64,000 nt of DNA, from positions 1-64,000 of the forward strand of contig NZ_RPOI01000031.1 in assembly GCF_003818115.1 (NCBI RefSeq), given 5' to 3'. A program made the translations under genes and the position numbers. Source of the stretch: Citrobacter youngae (GTDB lineage Bacteria; Pseudomonadota; Gammaproteobacteria; Enterobacterales; Enterobacteriaceae). This document shows positions 7,551 to 16,560 of the stretch, one piece after another. Positions within the stretch are counted from its first letter, which is position 1, and each line of letters starts with the position of its first letter. Below the pieces are notes generated by a model. The model had not been told where the DNA came from and made no database searches. It was given only the letters and a program-made list of their open reading frames with translations.

Positions 7551-8738
7551 TCAGCAGACTGCCGGCTGGCTCCAGGGTTTGGCGCGTATGCCTTTTATCA
7601 TTAACGCCCAGGCCAGGACAATCGCCACCATTAGTGCGACAAACAGCGACCATGGGGGCAGTGTGGTCAGGATGACCCCGCTGACTAATGGGTTTACCGC
7701 CGCGCCAAGCCAGCCCAGTGACTGGGCGGAAAAGTAACTGGCTTTCATACCTGCCGGTGCGATGTTGTCGATCAGCATGTATTCACCCGGCGCGTAGATG
7801 ATCTCGCCAATGGTGAAAAAGGCGGCTGAAATCCCCCAGAACAGCAGGCTGTTGCCAGAGAAGGTAAAACCGACCAGACCGATAACAAAAAAAAGTGTAC
7901 CCGCAGCCATCAGCGGGCGGATGTTTGCAGACGTCAGTCTGCGTCCGACAGCATATTGCAGCGATACCACAATTGCTGCGTTGACGGGCAGGACGACCGC
8001 CACCACTTTCTCAGCAAAATCACCATCGGCAACCACCATCACGTACTGAGAAATACAGGATGCAAATGCACCACCGACAAACGAGGCCAGAAACGCAGAC
8101 AACGTAAACCAGCATAATGCTTTATCGCGCAGCAAAACTGAGGGTGACCATACTGTCGCGTTCAAACCTTCAGAGGGGATTGCGGAGCGTTTTACCCATG
8201 TCTGGATAAACACCAGCGGGAAGGCTGAACATATGGCCGCCAACCAGAACGGCAGGTTAATGCTTTGCATGACCAGTAGCGTGCCTAACGGCGGGCCAAC
8301 GGTCCAGCCGATGTTCAGCACGGTGTAGTTAAGTGAGAAAATCTTTGTTTTAGTGGTGGCTGAGAGGTTATCGGCAAACCAGGCTTTCAGCACGGTGGCA
8401 AACACGGAGTAGGCACAGTTGATCAGCGCGAAGAGCAGAACCACCACCACCACGTTATGCACCAGAGGAATCGCTATAAAGCCGCAAGCAAAGCCCGCGA
8501 TCGCCAGTAGCATAAAGCGTTTTTTTTCAAATTTATCGGCCAGGATGCCGAATCCAAGACTGAAAACGACGCCAATAGTCAGTGCTACTGTCATTGCATA
8601 ACCGATCAGATCGACACCCAGGCCATACTGACGACTGAGGTAAATCGTCATGAATGGTAGCGTGGCTCCGCGTCCAATGGTTAATAACAAAGATGACGCG
8701 AGTAACGCGAGAGTGGACCTTCTCAGTGAGATATTCAT
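7551..8738 (-). CDS. ydeE: MFS efflux transporter YdeE
   Basis: YdeE is a 12-helix major facilitator transporter of the inner membrane, reported in E. coli to export dipeptides and to affect arabinose efflux. The 395-residue product starts MNISLRRSTLALLAS and runs collinear with the E. coli protein, including LTIGRGATLPFMTIYLSRQY and the loop after helix 2, FGILADKFEKKR. The ATG at 8738 matches the E. coli start; an upstream in-frame start would add five residues without a better ribosome site. In K-12 this gene directly follows mgtS; here the urt operon lies between them. Confidence 0.92.
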   Translation of the reverse strand: MNISLRRSTLALLASSLLLTIGRGATLPFMTIYLSRQYGLGVDLIGYAMTVALTIGVVFSLGFGILADKFEKKRFMLLAIAGFACGFIAIPLVHNVVVVVLLFALINCAYSVFATVLKAWFADNLSATTKTKIFSLNYTVLNIGWTVGPPLGTLLVMQSINLPFWLAAICSAFPLVFIQTWVKRSAIPSEGLNATVWSPSVLLRDKALCWFTLSAFLASFVGGAFASCISQYVMVVADGDFAEKVVAVVLPVNAAIVVSLQYAVGRRLTSANIRPLMAAGTLFFVIGLVGFTFSGNSLLFWGISAAFFTIGEIIYAPGEYMLIDNIAPAGMKASYFSAQSLGWLGAAVNPLVSGVILTTLPPWSLFVALMVAIVLAWALMIKGIRAKPWSQPAVC

Positions 8739-8936
8739 TTTTCTGCCCGACAATGCATGTTGTTATGTTTTTTTTAGATATCAGAAACAAATAGCATGCT
8801 AAAAGTGTGATGTACACTCAATAAGTTGTCTGAAAATGCCCTGTGTGGCCTACCTGAATTAATGATCTGTTACGGTACAACGATTTCCGTTACCTTAACT
8901 TGTTTACAAAAATTTAATATTTGCAGGGGCGGTGGT

Positions 8937-9836
8937 ATGTCGCGTAAAGATGGGTTGCTGGCGTTACTGGTTGTCGTAGTTTGGGGGCTGAACTTTGTTG
9001 TCATTAAGGTGGGACTACACAATATGCCGCCGTTGATGCTGGCAGGCTTGCGCTTTTTACTGGTGGTGTTTCCCGCAATCTTTTTTGTTGCCCGCCCGAA
9101 GATCCCGCTCTCGCTGTTACTTGGCTATGGCCTGACCATCAGCTTCGGTCAGTTCGCTTTTCTGTTTAGCGCCATCAAGTTTGGGATGCCTGCCGGTCTG
9201 GCATCGCTGGTTTTACAGGCGCAAGCGTTTTTCACTATCGTGCTGGGCGCGTTCGCCTTTGGCGAGCGTTTGCAGGGGAAGCAACTGGTCGGTATCGCGC
9301 TGGCGGTGTTCGGTGTGCTGGTATTGATTGAGGCGAGTCTCAATGGACAACATGTTGGTATGCTTGGCTTTATGCTGACGCTGGCGGCGGCACTGAGCTG
9401 GGCCTGCGGTAATATCTTTAACAAGAAAATTATGCAGCATACTTCGCGTCCAGCGGTCATGTCGCTGGTGGTGTGGAGCGCATTAATTCCTGTCGTACCG
9501 TTTTTTCTGGCATCGGCATTGCTTGATGGCCCAGCGCAAATCGTGCAGAGCCTTGTGGCGATCGATATGACCACCATCCTGTCCCTGGTGTATCTGGCCT
9601 TTGTGGCGACCATTGTGGGCTATGGCATTTGGGGTTCTCTGCTGGGGCGCTATGAAACCTGGCGTGTTGCGCCATTGTCGTTGCTGGTACCCGTGGTAGG
9701 GTTGGCCAGTGCCGCAGTGCTGCTGGATGAAACGTTAACCGGGCTGCAACTGCTTGGTGCGTTGTTGATCATGGCGGGGTTGTATATCAACGTGTTCGGT
9801 TTTCGCTTGCGCAAGATTGTGCAGGTGAAGGGTTAA
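8937..9836 (+). CDS. eamA: Cysteine/O-acetylserine exporter EamA
   Basis: EamA (YdeD) is a DMT-superfamily inner-membrane exporter with ten predicted helices in two EamA repeats, which in E. coli exports O-acetylserine, cysteine and related metabolites. The 299-residue product starts MSRKDGLLALLVVVVWGLNF and matches the E. coli length and sequence closely. The ATG at 8937 has AGGGGCGG upstream; the reading frame stays open further upstream but that part is not conserved. It is divergent from ydeE and converges on marB. Confidence 0.92.
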   Translation: MSRKDGLLALLVVVVWGLNFVVIKVGLHNMPPLMLAGLRFLLVVFPAIFFVARPKIPLSLLLGYGLTISFGQFAFLFSAIKFGMPAGLASLVLQAQAFFTIVLGAFAFGERLQGKQLVGIALAVFGVLVLIEASLNGQHVGMLGFMLTLAAALSWACGNIFNKKIMQHTSRPAVMSLVVWSALIPVVPFFLASALLDGPAQIVQSLVAIDMTTILSLVYLAFVATIVGYGIWGSLLGRYETWRVAPLSLLVPVVGLASAAVLLDETLTGLQLLGALLIMAGLYINVFGFRLRKIVQVKG

Positions 9837-9862
9837 AAAAAAAGCCCCGCAGTGACGGGGCT
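9835..9862 (-). terminator. Terminator of marRAB, also facing eamA
   Basis: Stem AGCCCCG/CGGGGCT with loop CAGTGA (9843-9862). Read on the minus strand it is followed by an unbroken run of T, making it a strong terminator for the mar operon. It lies directly after the eamA stop. Confidence 0.85.
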
Positions 9863-9868
9863 AAATAA

Positions 9869-10087
9869 TTACAGGCTGTGCATATTGTAATAAGGCACGC
9901 CTAACTCATCGGATTTATCGCTGCCGGCACCCATATGATTAAAATCGAACGGGGACTGATCGTGCGCAGGGGGCATAATCATCGCGTCGCGATTATTTTG
10001 CGTTGTCGGTTGCGGGGTCTGTTCCGCCATGCTCTGGCCCGACGCAACAAGCAGCAGGGCCAGCATCGCATAAGACAGAAGTTTCAT
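9869..10087 (-). CDS. marB: Periplasmic protein MarB
   Basis: MarB is a small exported protein, last gene of the marRAB operon, which in E. coli lowers marRAB transcription by an unknown route. The 72-residue product has an N-terminal signal peptide (about residues 1-21, ending SMAEQ). Its conserved C-terminal half contains FNHMGAGSDKSDELGVPYYN, nearly the same as E. coli MarB. The signal-peptide half is more diverged. It is followed by the operon terminator. Confidence 0.9.
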   Translation of the reverse strand: MKLLSYAMLALLLVASGQSMAEQTPQPTTQNNRDAMIMPPAHDQSPFDFNHMGAGSDKSDELGVPYYNMHSL

Positions 10088-10117
10088 GATTTCCTCGGTT
10101 ACGTCGTTAACTGGCGA

Positions 10118-10501
10118 TTAGCAATTGCATTGATTGAGCGGGAGCAAATACCGGGATTCGCCATGCATATTCGTCACCCGATATTTATGCGGCGGTACAT
10201 CAAAATAGTTCTTGAAGGTCCGGGTCAGCGTTTGCTGAGACTCAAAACCGTAACGCTCTGCAAGATAGAGGATCGGTTCGTTACTCTCTTTCAATTTTTG
10301 CGCTATTTCAGTCATTTTGCGGCTACGGATGTATTGACCTAATGAATGACCGGTTTCTTTTTTGAACATCCGCTGCAGGTGCCATTTGGAGTAACCTGAA
10401 CGCTCAGACACTTTTTCCAGCGAGAGTGGCGATTCAAGGTTATTTTCGATCCAGTCCAAAATGCTATGAATAGTGATTGTGTCAGTATTGCGTCTGGACA
10501 T
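10118..10501 (-). CDS. marA: Multiple antibiotic resistance activator MarA
   Basis: MarA is a 127-residue AraC-family activator with no ligand domain. It binds marboxes and switches on micF, acrAB, tolC and other resistance and stress genes. Both helix-turn-helix motifs are intact (around [20 protein letters not shown] and [21 protein letters not shown]) and almost identical to E. coli. Sequence changes cluster at the last 15 residues. I chose the second ATG (10501), which has AGAGG at 7 nt; starting at 10507 would add two residues, as in some annotations. It lies in the marRAB operon. Confidence 0.95.
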   Translation of the reverse strand: MSRRNTDTITIHSILDWIENNLESPLSLEKVSERSGYSKWHLQRMFKKETGHSLGQYIRSRKMTEIAQKLKESNEPILYLAERYGFESQQTLTRTFKNYFDVPPHKYRVTNMHGESRYLLPLNQCNC

Positions 10502-10519
10502 CGTCATACCTCTTTCTGT

Positions 10520-10954
10520 TTACGGCAGGATCCTCTTAAGCAAATGCTCAAGTGTTGCTACTTCTTCCGCCGTTAAGTTTTTTGTTAGTTCCTGGTGCAG
10601 GTCTTGCCCTACTAATTGATGACACTGCTCGCAAATTGCTGCGCCGTGCTCGGTGAGTTTCACCAGTACACCGCGCTTGTCATGTGGATTCGGAAGCCTT
10701 TCTATCCAGCCTTTACAGGCCAGTCTGTCCAGCATCCGCGTCAGGGCGCCAAGATCGACAGACAGCACTTTTTTCAATTCGACAGGGGTAATGCACACCG
10801 CACAACGGATGGAGCAGAGCACCTTAAACTGCGATGCCGTGATATCCAGCGGTGACAAATAGTCGTTTAATAAACGATCTTTTTTCTGATTAACCATGTA
10901 GATCAAACGACCCAGTGGGATGATTTCATTGAACAGATCACTGGTGCTTTTCAC
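10520..10954 (-). CDS. marR: Repressor of the mar operon, MarR
   Basis: MarR is the winged-helix repressor that binds two sites in marO and releases DNA when salicylate or copper/oxidant signals are present. The 144-residue protein begins with GTG, as in E. coli, and starts MKSTSDLFNEIIPLGRLIYM. The DNA-recognition helix region CITPVELKKVLSVDLGALTRMLDRL and the wing PNPHDKRGVLV are intact. Cysteines that E. coli MarR uses for copper-driven oxidation appear to be kept (Cys near residue 80 in RLACKGW). No obvious loss-of-function change is visible. Confidence 0.95.
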   Translation of the reverse strand: MKSTSDLFNEIIPLGRLIYMVNQKKDRLLNDYLSPLDITASQFKVLCSIRCAVCITPVELKKVLSVDLGALTRMLDRLACKGWIERLPNPHDKRGVLVKLTEHGAAICEQCHQLVGQDLHQELTKNLTAEEVATLEHLLKRILP

Positions 10955-10956
10955 AA

Positions 10957-10974
10957 TGGTTGCCCTGGCAAGTA
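10957..10974 (-). promoter_or_regulatory. MarR operator site II
   Basis: TACTTGCCAGGGCAACCA on the minus strand matches the E. coli marO site II core TACTTGCCAGGGCAAC and lies just before the marR GTG. Confidence 0.85.
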
Positions 10975-10988
10975 GTTAGTCACGGCTG

Positions 10989-11017
10989 ATATTATTGCTT
11001 AGGCAAATATAAGTCAA
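10989..11017 (-). promoter_or_regulatory. marRAB promoter with MarR site I
   Basis: On the minus strand -35 TTGACT (11017-11012) and -10 TAATAT (10994-10989) are spaced by exactly 17 nt. The MarR site I palindrome TATTTGCCTAAGCAATA lies in the spacer and overlaps the -10, so MarR blocks polymerase directly. Site I here differs from the E. coli TACTTGCCTGGGCAATA at a few bases. Confidence 0.85.
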
Positions 11018-11032
11018 ATGAATGAGTGGCCG

Positions 11033-11052
11033 CATGCCACGTTTTGCTAAAA
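11033..11052 (-). promoter_or_regulatory. Marbox of the mar promoter
   Basis: TTTAGCAAAACGTGGCAT on the minus strand matches the E. coli mar promoter marbox and sits upstream of the -35. MarA, SoxS or Rob would bind here for autoactivation. Confidence 0.85.
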
Positions 11053-11060
11053 CATCAGGA

Positions 11061-11084
11061 ACGCGCTACGCATAGCGCGTTTTT
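11061..11084 (+). terminator. Terminator-like hairpin in the mar/marC intergenic region
   Basis: ACGCGCTA-CGCA-TAGCGCGT is a perfect 8-bp stem followed by TTTT on the plus strand. It lies between the divergent mar and marC transcription units, so it would stop rightward transcripts before marC unless the marC promoter is downstream of it. Confidence 0.5.
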
Positions 11085-11211
11085 AACGTTCTGATCCGTA
11101 GGGTTTATGCGTAAAGAGAACTAATGAATCCTTACATCGACAACATGGCTTAACCCTGGAGTTTGCCCTTATACTTGCCGTTGACGAAAAACGCACAGGA
11201 AAGATGACATT

Positions 11212-11877
11212 ATGATGGACTTGTTTAAAGCAATAGGACTGGGGCTGGTAGTCCTGTTACCGCTGGCAAACCCGTTAACCACCGTGGCGCTGTTTCTCGG
11301 CCTTGCTGGCAACATGAACAGCGCAGAGCGTAACCGTCAGTCATTAATGGCGTCTGTCTATGTATTTGCCATTATGATGGTCGCGTACTACGCCGGGCAG
11401 GTGGTAATGAATACGTTTGGGATTTCGATTCCCGGGTTGCGTATTGCGGGCGGGTTAATCGTTGCGTTTATCGGCTTTCGTATGCTGTTCCCTCAGCAGA
11501 AAGCGCATGATTCTCCGGAAGCGAGAAGCAAATCCGAAGAACTGGAGGACGAACCGACGGCCAATATTGCCTTTGTTCCGCTGGCCATGCCGAGTACTGC
11601 CGGCCCGGGGACGATTGCAATGATCATCAGTTCGGCCTCTACCGTGCGGCACGGTTCCGAATTCCCGGACTGGGTGATCATGGTTGCGCCGCCCATTATT
11701 TTTGCCGTCGTCGGGATTATCTTGTGGGGATGTCTGCGCAGTTCTGGCGGAATTATGCGGCTGGTGGGGAAAGGCGGGATCGAAGCTATTTCCCGTCTGA
11801 TGGGCTTCCTGCTGGTGTGTATGGGTGTGCAGTTTATTATTAACGGCGTGCTGGAAATCATCCAAACCTACCATTAA
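11212..11877 (+). CDS. marC: Inner membrane protein MarC
   Basis: MarC is a 221-residue UPF0056-family inner-membrane protein with six predicted helices, transcribed divergently from marRAB. Despite the name, E. coli MarC is not required for multiple antibiotic resistance, and its function is unknown. The product is nearly identical to E. coli through its N-terminal half (ATG-ATG start, then [19 protein letters not shown]). A charged cytoplasmic loop occurs at about residues 90-110. It ends at a strong terminator and converges on sotB. Confidence 0.93.
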   Translation: MMDLFKAIGLGLVVLLPLANPLTTVALFLGLAGNMNSAERNRQSLMASVYVFAIMMVAYYAGQVVMNTFGISIPGLRIAGGLIVAFIGFRMLFPQQKAHDSPEARSKSEELEDEPTANIAFVPLAMPSTAGPGTIAMIISSASTVRHGSEFPDWVIMVAPPIIFAVVGIILWGCLRSSGGIMRLVGKGGIEAISRLMGFLLVCMGVQFIINGVLEIIQTYH

Positions 11878-11883
11878 ACAACG

Positions 11884-11910
11884 GGCCCGGTATATCTACC
11901 GGGCCTTTTT
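11884..11910. terminator. Terminator after marC
   Basis: Nine-base perfect stem GGCCCGGTA/TACCGGGCC with TATC loop, then TTTTT on the plus strand; it also lies at the 3' side of the convergent sotB. Confidence 0.88.
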
Positions 11911-11911
11911 C

Positions 11912-13108
11912 TTATTGCTGCTGTGGTTGCTCTTCCAGCGTTACCGGCCATTTGCGGAAGATAATCACTGACCAGATCAGCGCGGCAACGGCAGGAAGTG
12001 CACCGACGTAACCAATCGTCGACATCGACCAGTGCAGACTTACCTGATTTCCCACCAGCGCTCCCGCGCCAATACCAATATTAAAAATACCGGAGAACAG
12101 CGCCATTGCGACGTCAGTGGCATCCGGAGCCAGTGCCAGTACTTTCACCTGCATTCCCAGGCCGATCACCATAATGGCAATACCCCAGAAAATACTCAGG
12201 ACAGCCAGGTGCATTTCGCTATCAGCAGCAGGCAATAGCAGCACCAGGCACAGGGTCAACAGGGCAATAGCCGCGCTTATCAACACCGAGGCATACTGAT
12301 TACCAAGCTTGCCAAAAATTACGCTGCCAATAATACCCGCGCCACCGAGAACCAGAAGCAGCACAGTGGCAAAGTTAGCGCTCAGCCCGGCGACGGTCTG
12401 CACAAAGGGTTCGATATAGCTATAAGCCGTATAATGCGCGGTGACCACAATCACCGTCAGCAGATACAGGCTCATTAACGCCGGACGGCGGAATAACACC
12501 GGCAGGCTTTTTAATGAACCGGAATGCTCACTGGGTAATTTGGGCAGAAGCTTAATCAGGCAAAGCAGGGTAATTAGCGCGCCCATACCGATGGCGAAGA
12601 AGGTAGTGCGCCAGCCAAAATACTGGCCGACGATGCGTCCGATAGGCAGGCCTAATACCATCGCCAGCGCGGTGCCGGTCGCAATCAGGCTGAGTGCCTG
12701 CGCGCGTTTCCCGGCCGGAGCAAGGCGTATCGCCAGCGATGCAGTGATCGACCAGAAAATGGCGTGTGCGAAAGCAATACCAATACGGCTAATCACCAGC
12801 ACGGTAAAATTCCATGCCAGGAAAGAGAGTACGTGGCTGGCGATAAATACGACAAACAGGCAGATCAGCAGCTTGCGGCGTTCTACCTGGCTGGTGAGCA
12901 GCATGAAGGGCAGCGACATCAGGGCCACCACCCAGGCGTAGATCGTCAACATGATCCCAACCTGCGCGGTCTGCATATTAAAACTTTGCGCAATGTCGGA
13001 CAGCAACCCGACCGGGACAAACTCAGTGGTATTGAAAATAAAACCGGCAATAGCAAGCGTAACTACCCGTAGCCACGCGACCTTGCGGGAAACAGTGTTT
13101 GTTGTCAT
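11912..13108 (-). CDS. sotB: Sugar efflux transporter SotB
   Basis: SotB (YdeA) is a 12-helix major facilitator exporter which in E. coli pumps out L-arabinose and related sugars. The 398-residue product starts [19 protein letters not shown] and contains the family segments [16 protein letters not shown] and [18 protein letters not shown] placed the start at 13108 to match E. coli; the frame stays open for eight more codons upstream. In K-12 sotB sits next to yneJ, but here the acid-sugar cluster lies between them. Confidence 0.93.
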   Translation of the reverse strand: MTTNTVSRKVAWLRVVTLAIAGFIFNTTEFVPVGLLSDIAQSFNMQTAQVGIMLTIYAWVVALMSLPFMLLTSQVERRKLLICLFVVFIASHVLSFLAWNFTVLVISRIGIAFAHAIFWSITASLAIRLAPAGKRAQALSLIATGTALAMVLGLPIGRIVGQYFGWRTTFFAIGMGALITLLCLIKLLPKLPSEHSGSLKSLPVLFRRPALMSLYLLTVIVVTAHYTAYSYIEPFVQTVAGLSANFATVLLLVLGGAGIIGSVIFGKLGNQYASVLISAAIALLTLCLVLLLPAADSEMHLAVLSIFWGIAIMVIGLGMQVKVLALAPDATDVAMALFSGIFNIGIGAGALVGNQVSLHWSMSTIGYVGALPAVAALIWSVIIFRKWPVTLEEQPQQQ

Positions 13109-13244
13109 ATGTATAAATCGGGTTAGCTGCAAAAAGGAGAGGTGGCGATCTTAAAACGTTTACTGGTGAAAATACAATCATTTCGTGATTAAGATCACGC
13201 TGTTTTGCGGATGATAATGCGGTGCATTACGAGAGAAAATAAAG

Positions 13245-13269
13245 CCGGTCAGTACTACTGACTGACCGG
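13245..13269 (-). terminator. Terminator of the acid-sugar transporter operon
   Basis: Stem CCGGTCAGT/ACTGACCGG (9 bp, 7-nt loop), followed on the minus strand by CTTTATTTTC. It lies just after the stop of the transporter gene. Confidence 0.75.
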
Positions 13270-13292
13270 AGAATACCGTTACCTGAGCGAGT

Positions 13293-14612
13293 TTAGTGCA
13301 GCTGCGCTTCTTTCATGCACAACGCTTCATGCTCACTGTCGATGATTGGCTCAACTTTACCCATCAAAAACAGATAGTTCAAAATTCCCAGAACCACCAG
13401 TGCGGCAGAGAACACCAGCGCCCAGGTAAAGGAGCCAGTGGCTGCAACAATGGCTCCGGTAATAATTGGTCCTACCGCGCCTCCCATATTGGAGACAGTA
13501 TTCTGTAACCCTGCAACAATCGATACGCTGTTTTTAGGCGCAACGTCACCCGGTAGTGCCCAGACCTGCGAGGCGGCAACCGTGGTGCCTGATTTCGCCA
13601 CACACAGTAAAAACACGGTCATAAACACGGAATCAGTAAAAGGAGCAAAACCAATACATAAAGCCATTAACAGACCGATTGTCAGGAATAATTTTCTTGT
13701 AGCAGTCAGCGACAGGATCCGCTTATGTACCATACGGTCAGAGGCCCAGCCGGCAAAGACTTCGATCACCATCCCACATAATAATGGCAGGGCGGCAACC
13801 ATCCCCATTTTGATAAAATCCATTCCTTTGTCTTTTACCAGATAAGTGGGTAGCCAGGTAATAAAGAAATAGGATGTATAGTTGATGGTAAAGAAACCGA
13901 TACACATTGCCCAAATGTTACGGTAGCGCAACAGTTTATACCAACGCATCGGTAATACGGATTTGTCGCCGTGTTTTTGCTTTTGCCCTTCGCGAATATG
14001 TTTAATTTCGCTTGTACTGATCCTTTTGTGGTCCTCCGGGTTTTCTGTATAAATAAAATACCAGGCAATGACCCAAAAAATGCCTACACCACCAATAATC
14101 AGAAATGTCATCCGCCAGTCAAACTGGTAGATCATCCAGACAATAAGCGGCATCGCGACGGCACCACCAAATTTAGAGGCACTGTCAAACAATCCTGAGA
14201 CGGTGGCCCGCTCCCGATCCGGGAACCAGCGCGCAGCGATCCCTGCATTGCTTGGATAGGCGGCGGCTTCACCGACGCCCAGAGCGAGTCTCAATGCGAG
14301 TAGAGATTTAAATCCAGTGGCTAAACCCATCATTGAGGTGGCGATTGACCACCACGCGACGGCAAAACCCAGACCTTTTTTCTGACCAAAACGGTCTGCA
14401 AACCAACCTGCCGGTATTTGCAGTAAAGAATATGACCAGAAGAACGCCGCCATGATAAACCCCATCATTTCAGGATCGAGTTTTAGCTCATCAATGAGGT
14501 GAGGTGCAGCAGCAGATAATACCGTCCGGTCAATATAGTTAATTGCAATAGCAAGCCACATTAATCCCGCAATCCACCAACGAATTCGGGATTTTTCTGC
14601 AAAATTATTCAT
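13293..14612 (-). CDS. MFS transporter, anion:cation symporter family (acid-sugar type)
   Basis: This 439-residue protein has 12 predicted helices and belongs to the ACS family of major facilitators, the group that includes the glucarate, galactonate and hexuronate permeases. Family marks include INYIDRTVLS in helix 1, GWFADRFGQKKGL after helix 2 and the RWFPDRERATVSGLF segment. It is the last gene of a four-gene minus-strand operon with a 2-hydroxyacid dehydrogenase, a DapA-type lyase and an Fe alcohol dehydrogenase. Its likely job is uptake of the acid sugar that the cluster degrades. The exact substrate cannot be read from sequence. Confidence 0.85.
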   Translation of the reverse strand: MNNFAEKSRIRWWIAGLMWLAIAINYIDRTVLSAAAPHLIDELKLDPEMMGFIMAAFFWSYSLLQIPAGWFADRFGQKKGLGFAVAWWSIATSMMGLATGFKSLLALRLALGVGEAAAYPSNAGIAARWFPDRERATVSGLFDSASKFGGAVAMPLIVWMIYQFDWRMTFLIIGGVGIFWVIAWYFIYTENPEDHKRISTSEIKHIREGQKQKHGDKSVLPMRWYKLLRYRNIWAMCIGFFTINYTSYFFITWLPTYLVKDKGMDFIKMGMVAALPLLCGMVIEVFAGWASDRMVHKRILSLTATRKLFLTIGLLMALCIGFAPFTDSVFMTVFLLCVAKSGTTVAASQVWALPGDVAPKNSVSIVAGLQNTVSNMGGAVGPIITGAIVAATGSFTWALVFSAALVVLGILNYLFLMGKVEPIIDSEHEALCMKEAQLH

Positions 14613-14677
14613 ATATCTGGCCCATGGTAGATGTTCATTTTTATTATTGTGGAAAGGGTAGGGTTATCTCCACAATG

Positions 14678-15628
14678 TTATAATCCGTTCATTATATTTT
14701 TAGGCTTACGCTGATGAATGACATGTTCAATGATGTTATAAACACATTGCTCGCCTATATTGCTGATCGCACCCTCGGTATATCCTGCAATATGTGCCGT
14801 AGGGATGAAATTATCGAGCGCAAATAAGGGGTGTGAATTGCACGGCTCTTGTAAAAAGACATCGGCGGCAGCGCCCTTAATGACACCCTGCGTGAGAGCC
14901 AGAAAGAGATCCTCTTCATTAACGACACCACCGCGTGAAACGTTTATGAGATAACTAGTGCTCTTCATTTTTTTCATCTGCGCTAAATCAAAGAGATTTT
15001 TGGTTTCAGGCGTCAGCGGAGTGTGTAACGTGATGAAATCACTTTGTTCTGTTAGTTCATCGAGCGAAACGTATTCAATGTGATTATCTGCGGCGAACTG
15101 TGCATCCTGCCATGCGTCGTGAGCCAGCACGCGCATATTAAAGCCGCGGGCTCGCAGTGCAACCTGTTTACCGATGTTACCTAACCCAATAATGCCAATC
15201 GTTTTTCCATATACATCGGAGGCGAAGATCCGTGGCCAGTTTCCCGCGCGGGTTTGTTCAATCGCGTAGGGGAGTTGACGCGCACAGTTAAGGATCAGGG
15301 AAAACGCAAAGTCTGCGACGGCATGCTTATTGGCATCCGGCACATTGGTAACAAAAATACCTTTTTCACGCGTGGCATTGAGGTCGATATTATCGACGCC
15401 CACGCCGTGTTTGCAGACGATTTTCAGATTCGGTGCCGCAGCTATTAGTCCGGCATTAACATCGGTAAAAGCGACGATCATTGCCACTGTCTGTTCCAGA
15501 TGAGGTGCAAGCGCTTCTAAACCGGCATCTGCAGGTAGCATGATTAACTCAAGTCCGGCGTCGTTAAGCAGTTTGATCGGTTGCTGATCGTATTTGGCAA
15601 ATGAAGGTGATGTACAGATGACTTTCAT
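14678..15628 (-). CDS. D-isomer-specific 2-hydroxyacid dehydrogenase
   Basis: A 316-residue NAD-dependent dehydrogenase of the SerA/hydroxypyruvate reductase family. The Rossmann motif GLGNIG lies at about 148-153 with an acidic residue (Asp171) at the end of the next strand, favouring NAD. The catalytic triad is complete: Arg232 in NVSRGG, Glu261, and His279 in TAHIAGYTEGA. It probably interconverts a 2-keto acid such as hydroxypyruvate or glyoxylate and its D-hydroxy acid, but the substrate is not determined by these motifs. It lies between the DapA-type lyase and the transporter, in the same direction. Confidence 0.85.
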   Translation of the reverse strand: MKVICTSPSFAKYDQQPIKLLNDAGLELIMLPADAGLEALAPHLEQTVAMIVAFTDVNAGLIAAAPNLKIVCKHGVGVDNIDLNATREKGIFVTNVPDANKHAVADFAFSLILNCARQLPYAIEQTRAGNWPRIFASDVYGKTIGIIGLGNIGKQVALRARGFNMRVLAHDAWQDAQFAADNHIEYVSLDELTEQSDFITLHTPLTPETKNLFDLAQMKKMKSTSYLINVSRGGVVNEEDLFLALTQGVIKGAAADVFLQEPCNSHPLFALDNFIPTAHIAGYTEGAISNIGEQCVYNIIEHVIHQRKPKNIMNGL

Positions 15629-15675
15629 AATACAATCCTGTTAGTTAAGCGGCGTTGCCGCCGCTGTAAAAGTGT

Positions 15676-16560
15676 CTATCGTAAATAGTTATTGATAATT
15701 TGCTGGATCTGGCGTTCCTGATGAGCATCAAACGTGACAGCGTAACGGCTTGCGCCTACCTCGTGCCCCATGATTTGCAATGCTTTTTTGACTGCGGCGG
15801 GCGAGAACGCAACTTTATAGAGCTCGGTTCGCAAACCTGTGACGCTTTCCTGTGCTTCATGCGATCCGACAACATCACCGGCCTTGAATCGCGCCCAGAT
15901 AGCGTTAATTTCTTTTGGCGCTACGTTCGCCAAACCGGAAATACAGGCTGAACAGCCATCAACAAATCCCTGATGAATGAGTGAATCTGGACCATTCAGC
16001 ACATCAAATCCCTCGATATCTTTAACTGCATCCAGGAAGCTGCTAAGACTTTCATAACTGCCGGCACTGTCTTTGATCCCGATAATGTTCGGGTGTGCCG
16101 CCAGCACTCTGGCTGTTTCCGGTTCAATGGTATTTCCCGTACGTGCCGGAATGTTGTAGAGAAATACCGGTACCGATAGCGCGTCGGCAATCGCGGTATA
16201 GTGAGCTATCAGTTCCTGCTGTTTGAGCGGAACAAAATACGGGGTAATCACCGATACGGCATCGACGCCCAGTTTTTCTATCTGCTTGCCCAGACGAATG
16301 GTTTCACGGGTAGAGATTTCACCAATATGCGCCACTACGTTCGCCCGCCCAGCAACTTCCTCAACGCAGGTGCGGGTCACTGCTATTTTTTCTTCCTCGT
16401 TGAGCACAAAAAACTCACCGTTTGTGCCGCCGCAGAAAATACCGTTTCCGGCATTTAACTGGCGGTTTACCTGGTTTCTCAGTTCTTTAAGGTTAAGCCC
16501 GCCGTCGTGGTCGAACGGGGTAACGATTGCCGTCAGTACACCACAGATTTTCTTACTCAT
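15676..16560 (-). CDS. DapA-family (DHDPS/NAL) lyase or aldolase
   Basis: A 294-residue class I (Schiff-base) aldolase-fold enzyme. The catalytic lysine is Lys163 in GIKDSAG, and Tyr135 with Arg140 lies in YNIPARTG, as in dihydrodipicolinate synthase. The pyruvate-carboxylate binding loop reads GGTNGEF rather than GTTGES. Its position in a catabolic operon suggests that it cleaves or dehydrates a 2-keto-3-deoxy or related acid rather than making lysine precursors; this is inference. The ATG has AAAGGAG upstream and overlaps the end of the alcohol dehydrogenase gene by 8 nt, so the two are translationally coupled. Confidence 0.82.
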   Translation of the reverse strand: MSKKICGVLTAIVTPFDHDGGLNLKELRNQVNRQLNAGNGIFCGGTNGEFFVLNEEEKIAVTRTCVEEVAGRANVVAHIGEISTRETIRLGKQIEKLGVDAVSVITPYFVPLKQQELIAHYTAIADALSVPVFLYNIPARTGNTIEPETARVLAAHPNIIGIKDSAGSYESLSSFLDAVKDIEGFDVLNGPDSLIHQGFVDGCSACISGLANVAPKEINAIWARFKAGDVVGSHEAQESVTGLRTELYKVAFSPAAVKKALQIMGHEVGASRYAVTFDAHQERQIQQIINNYLR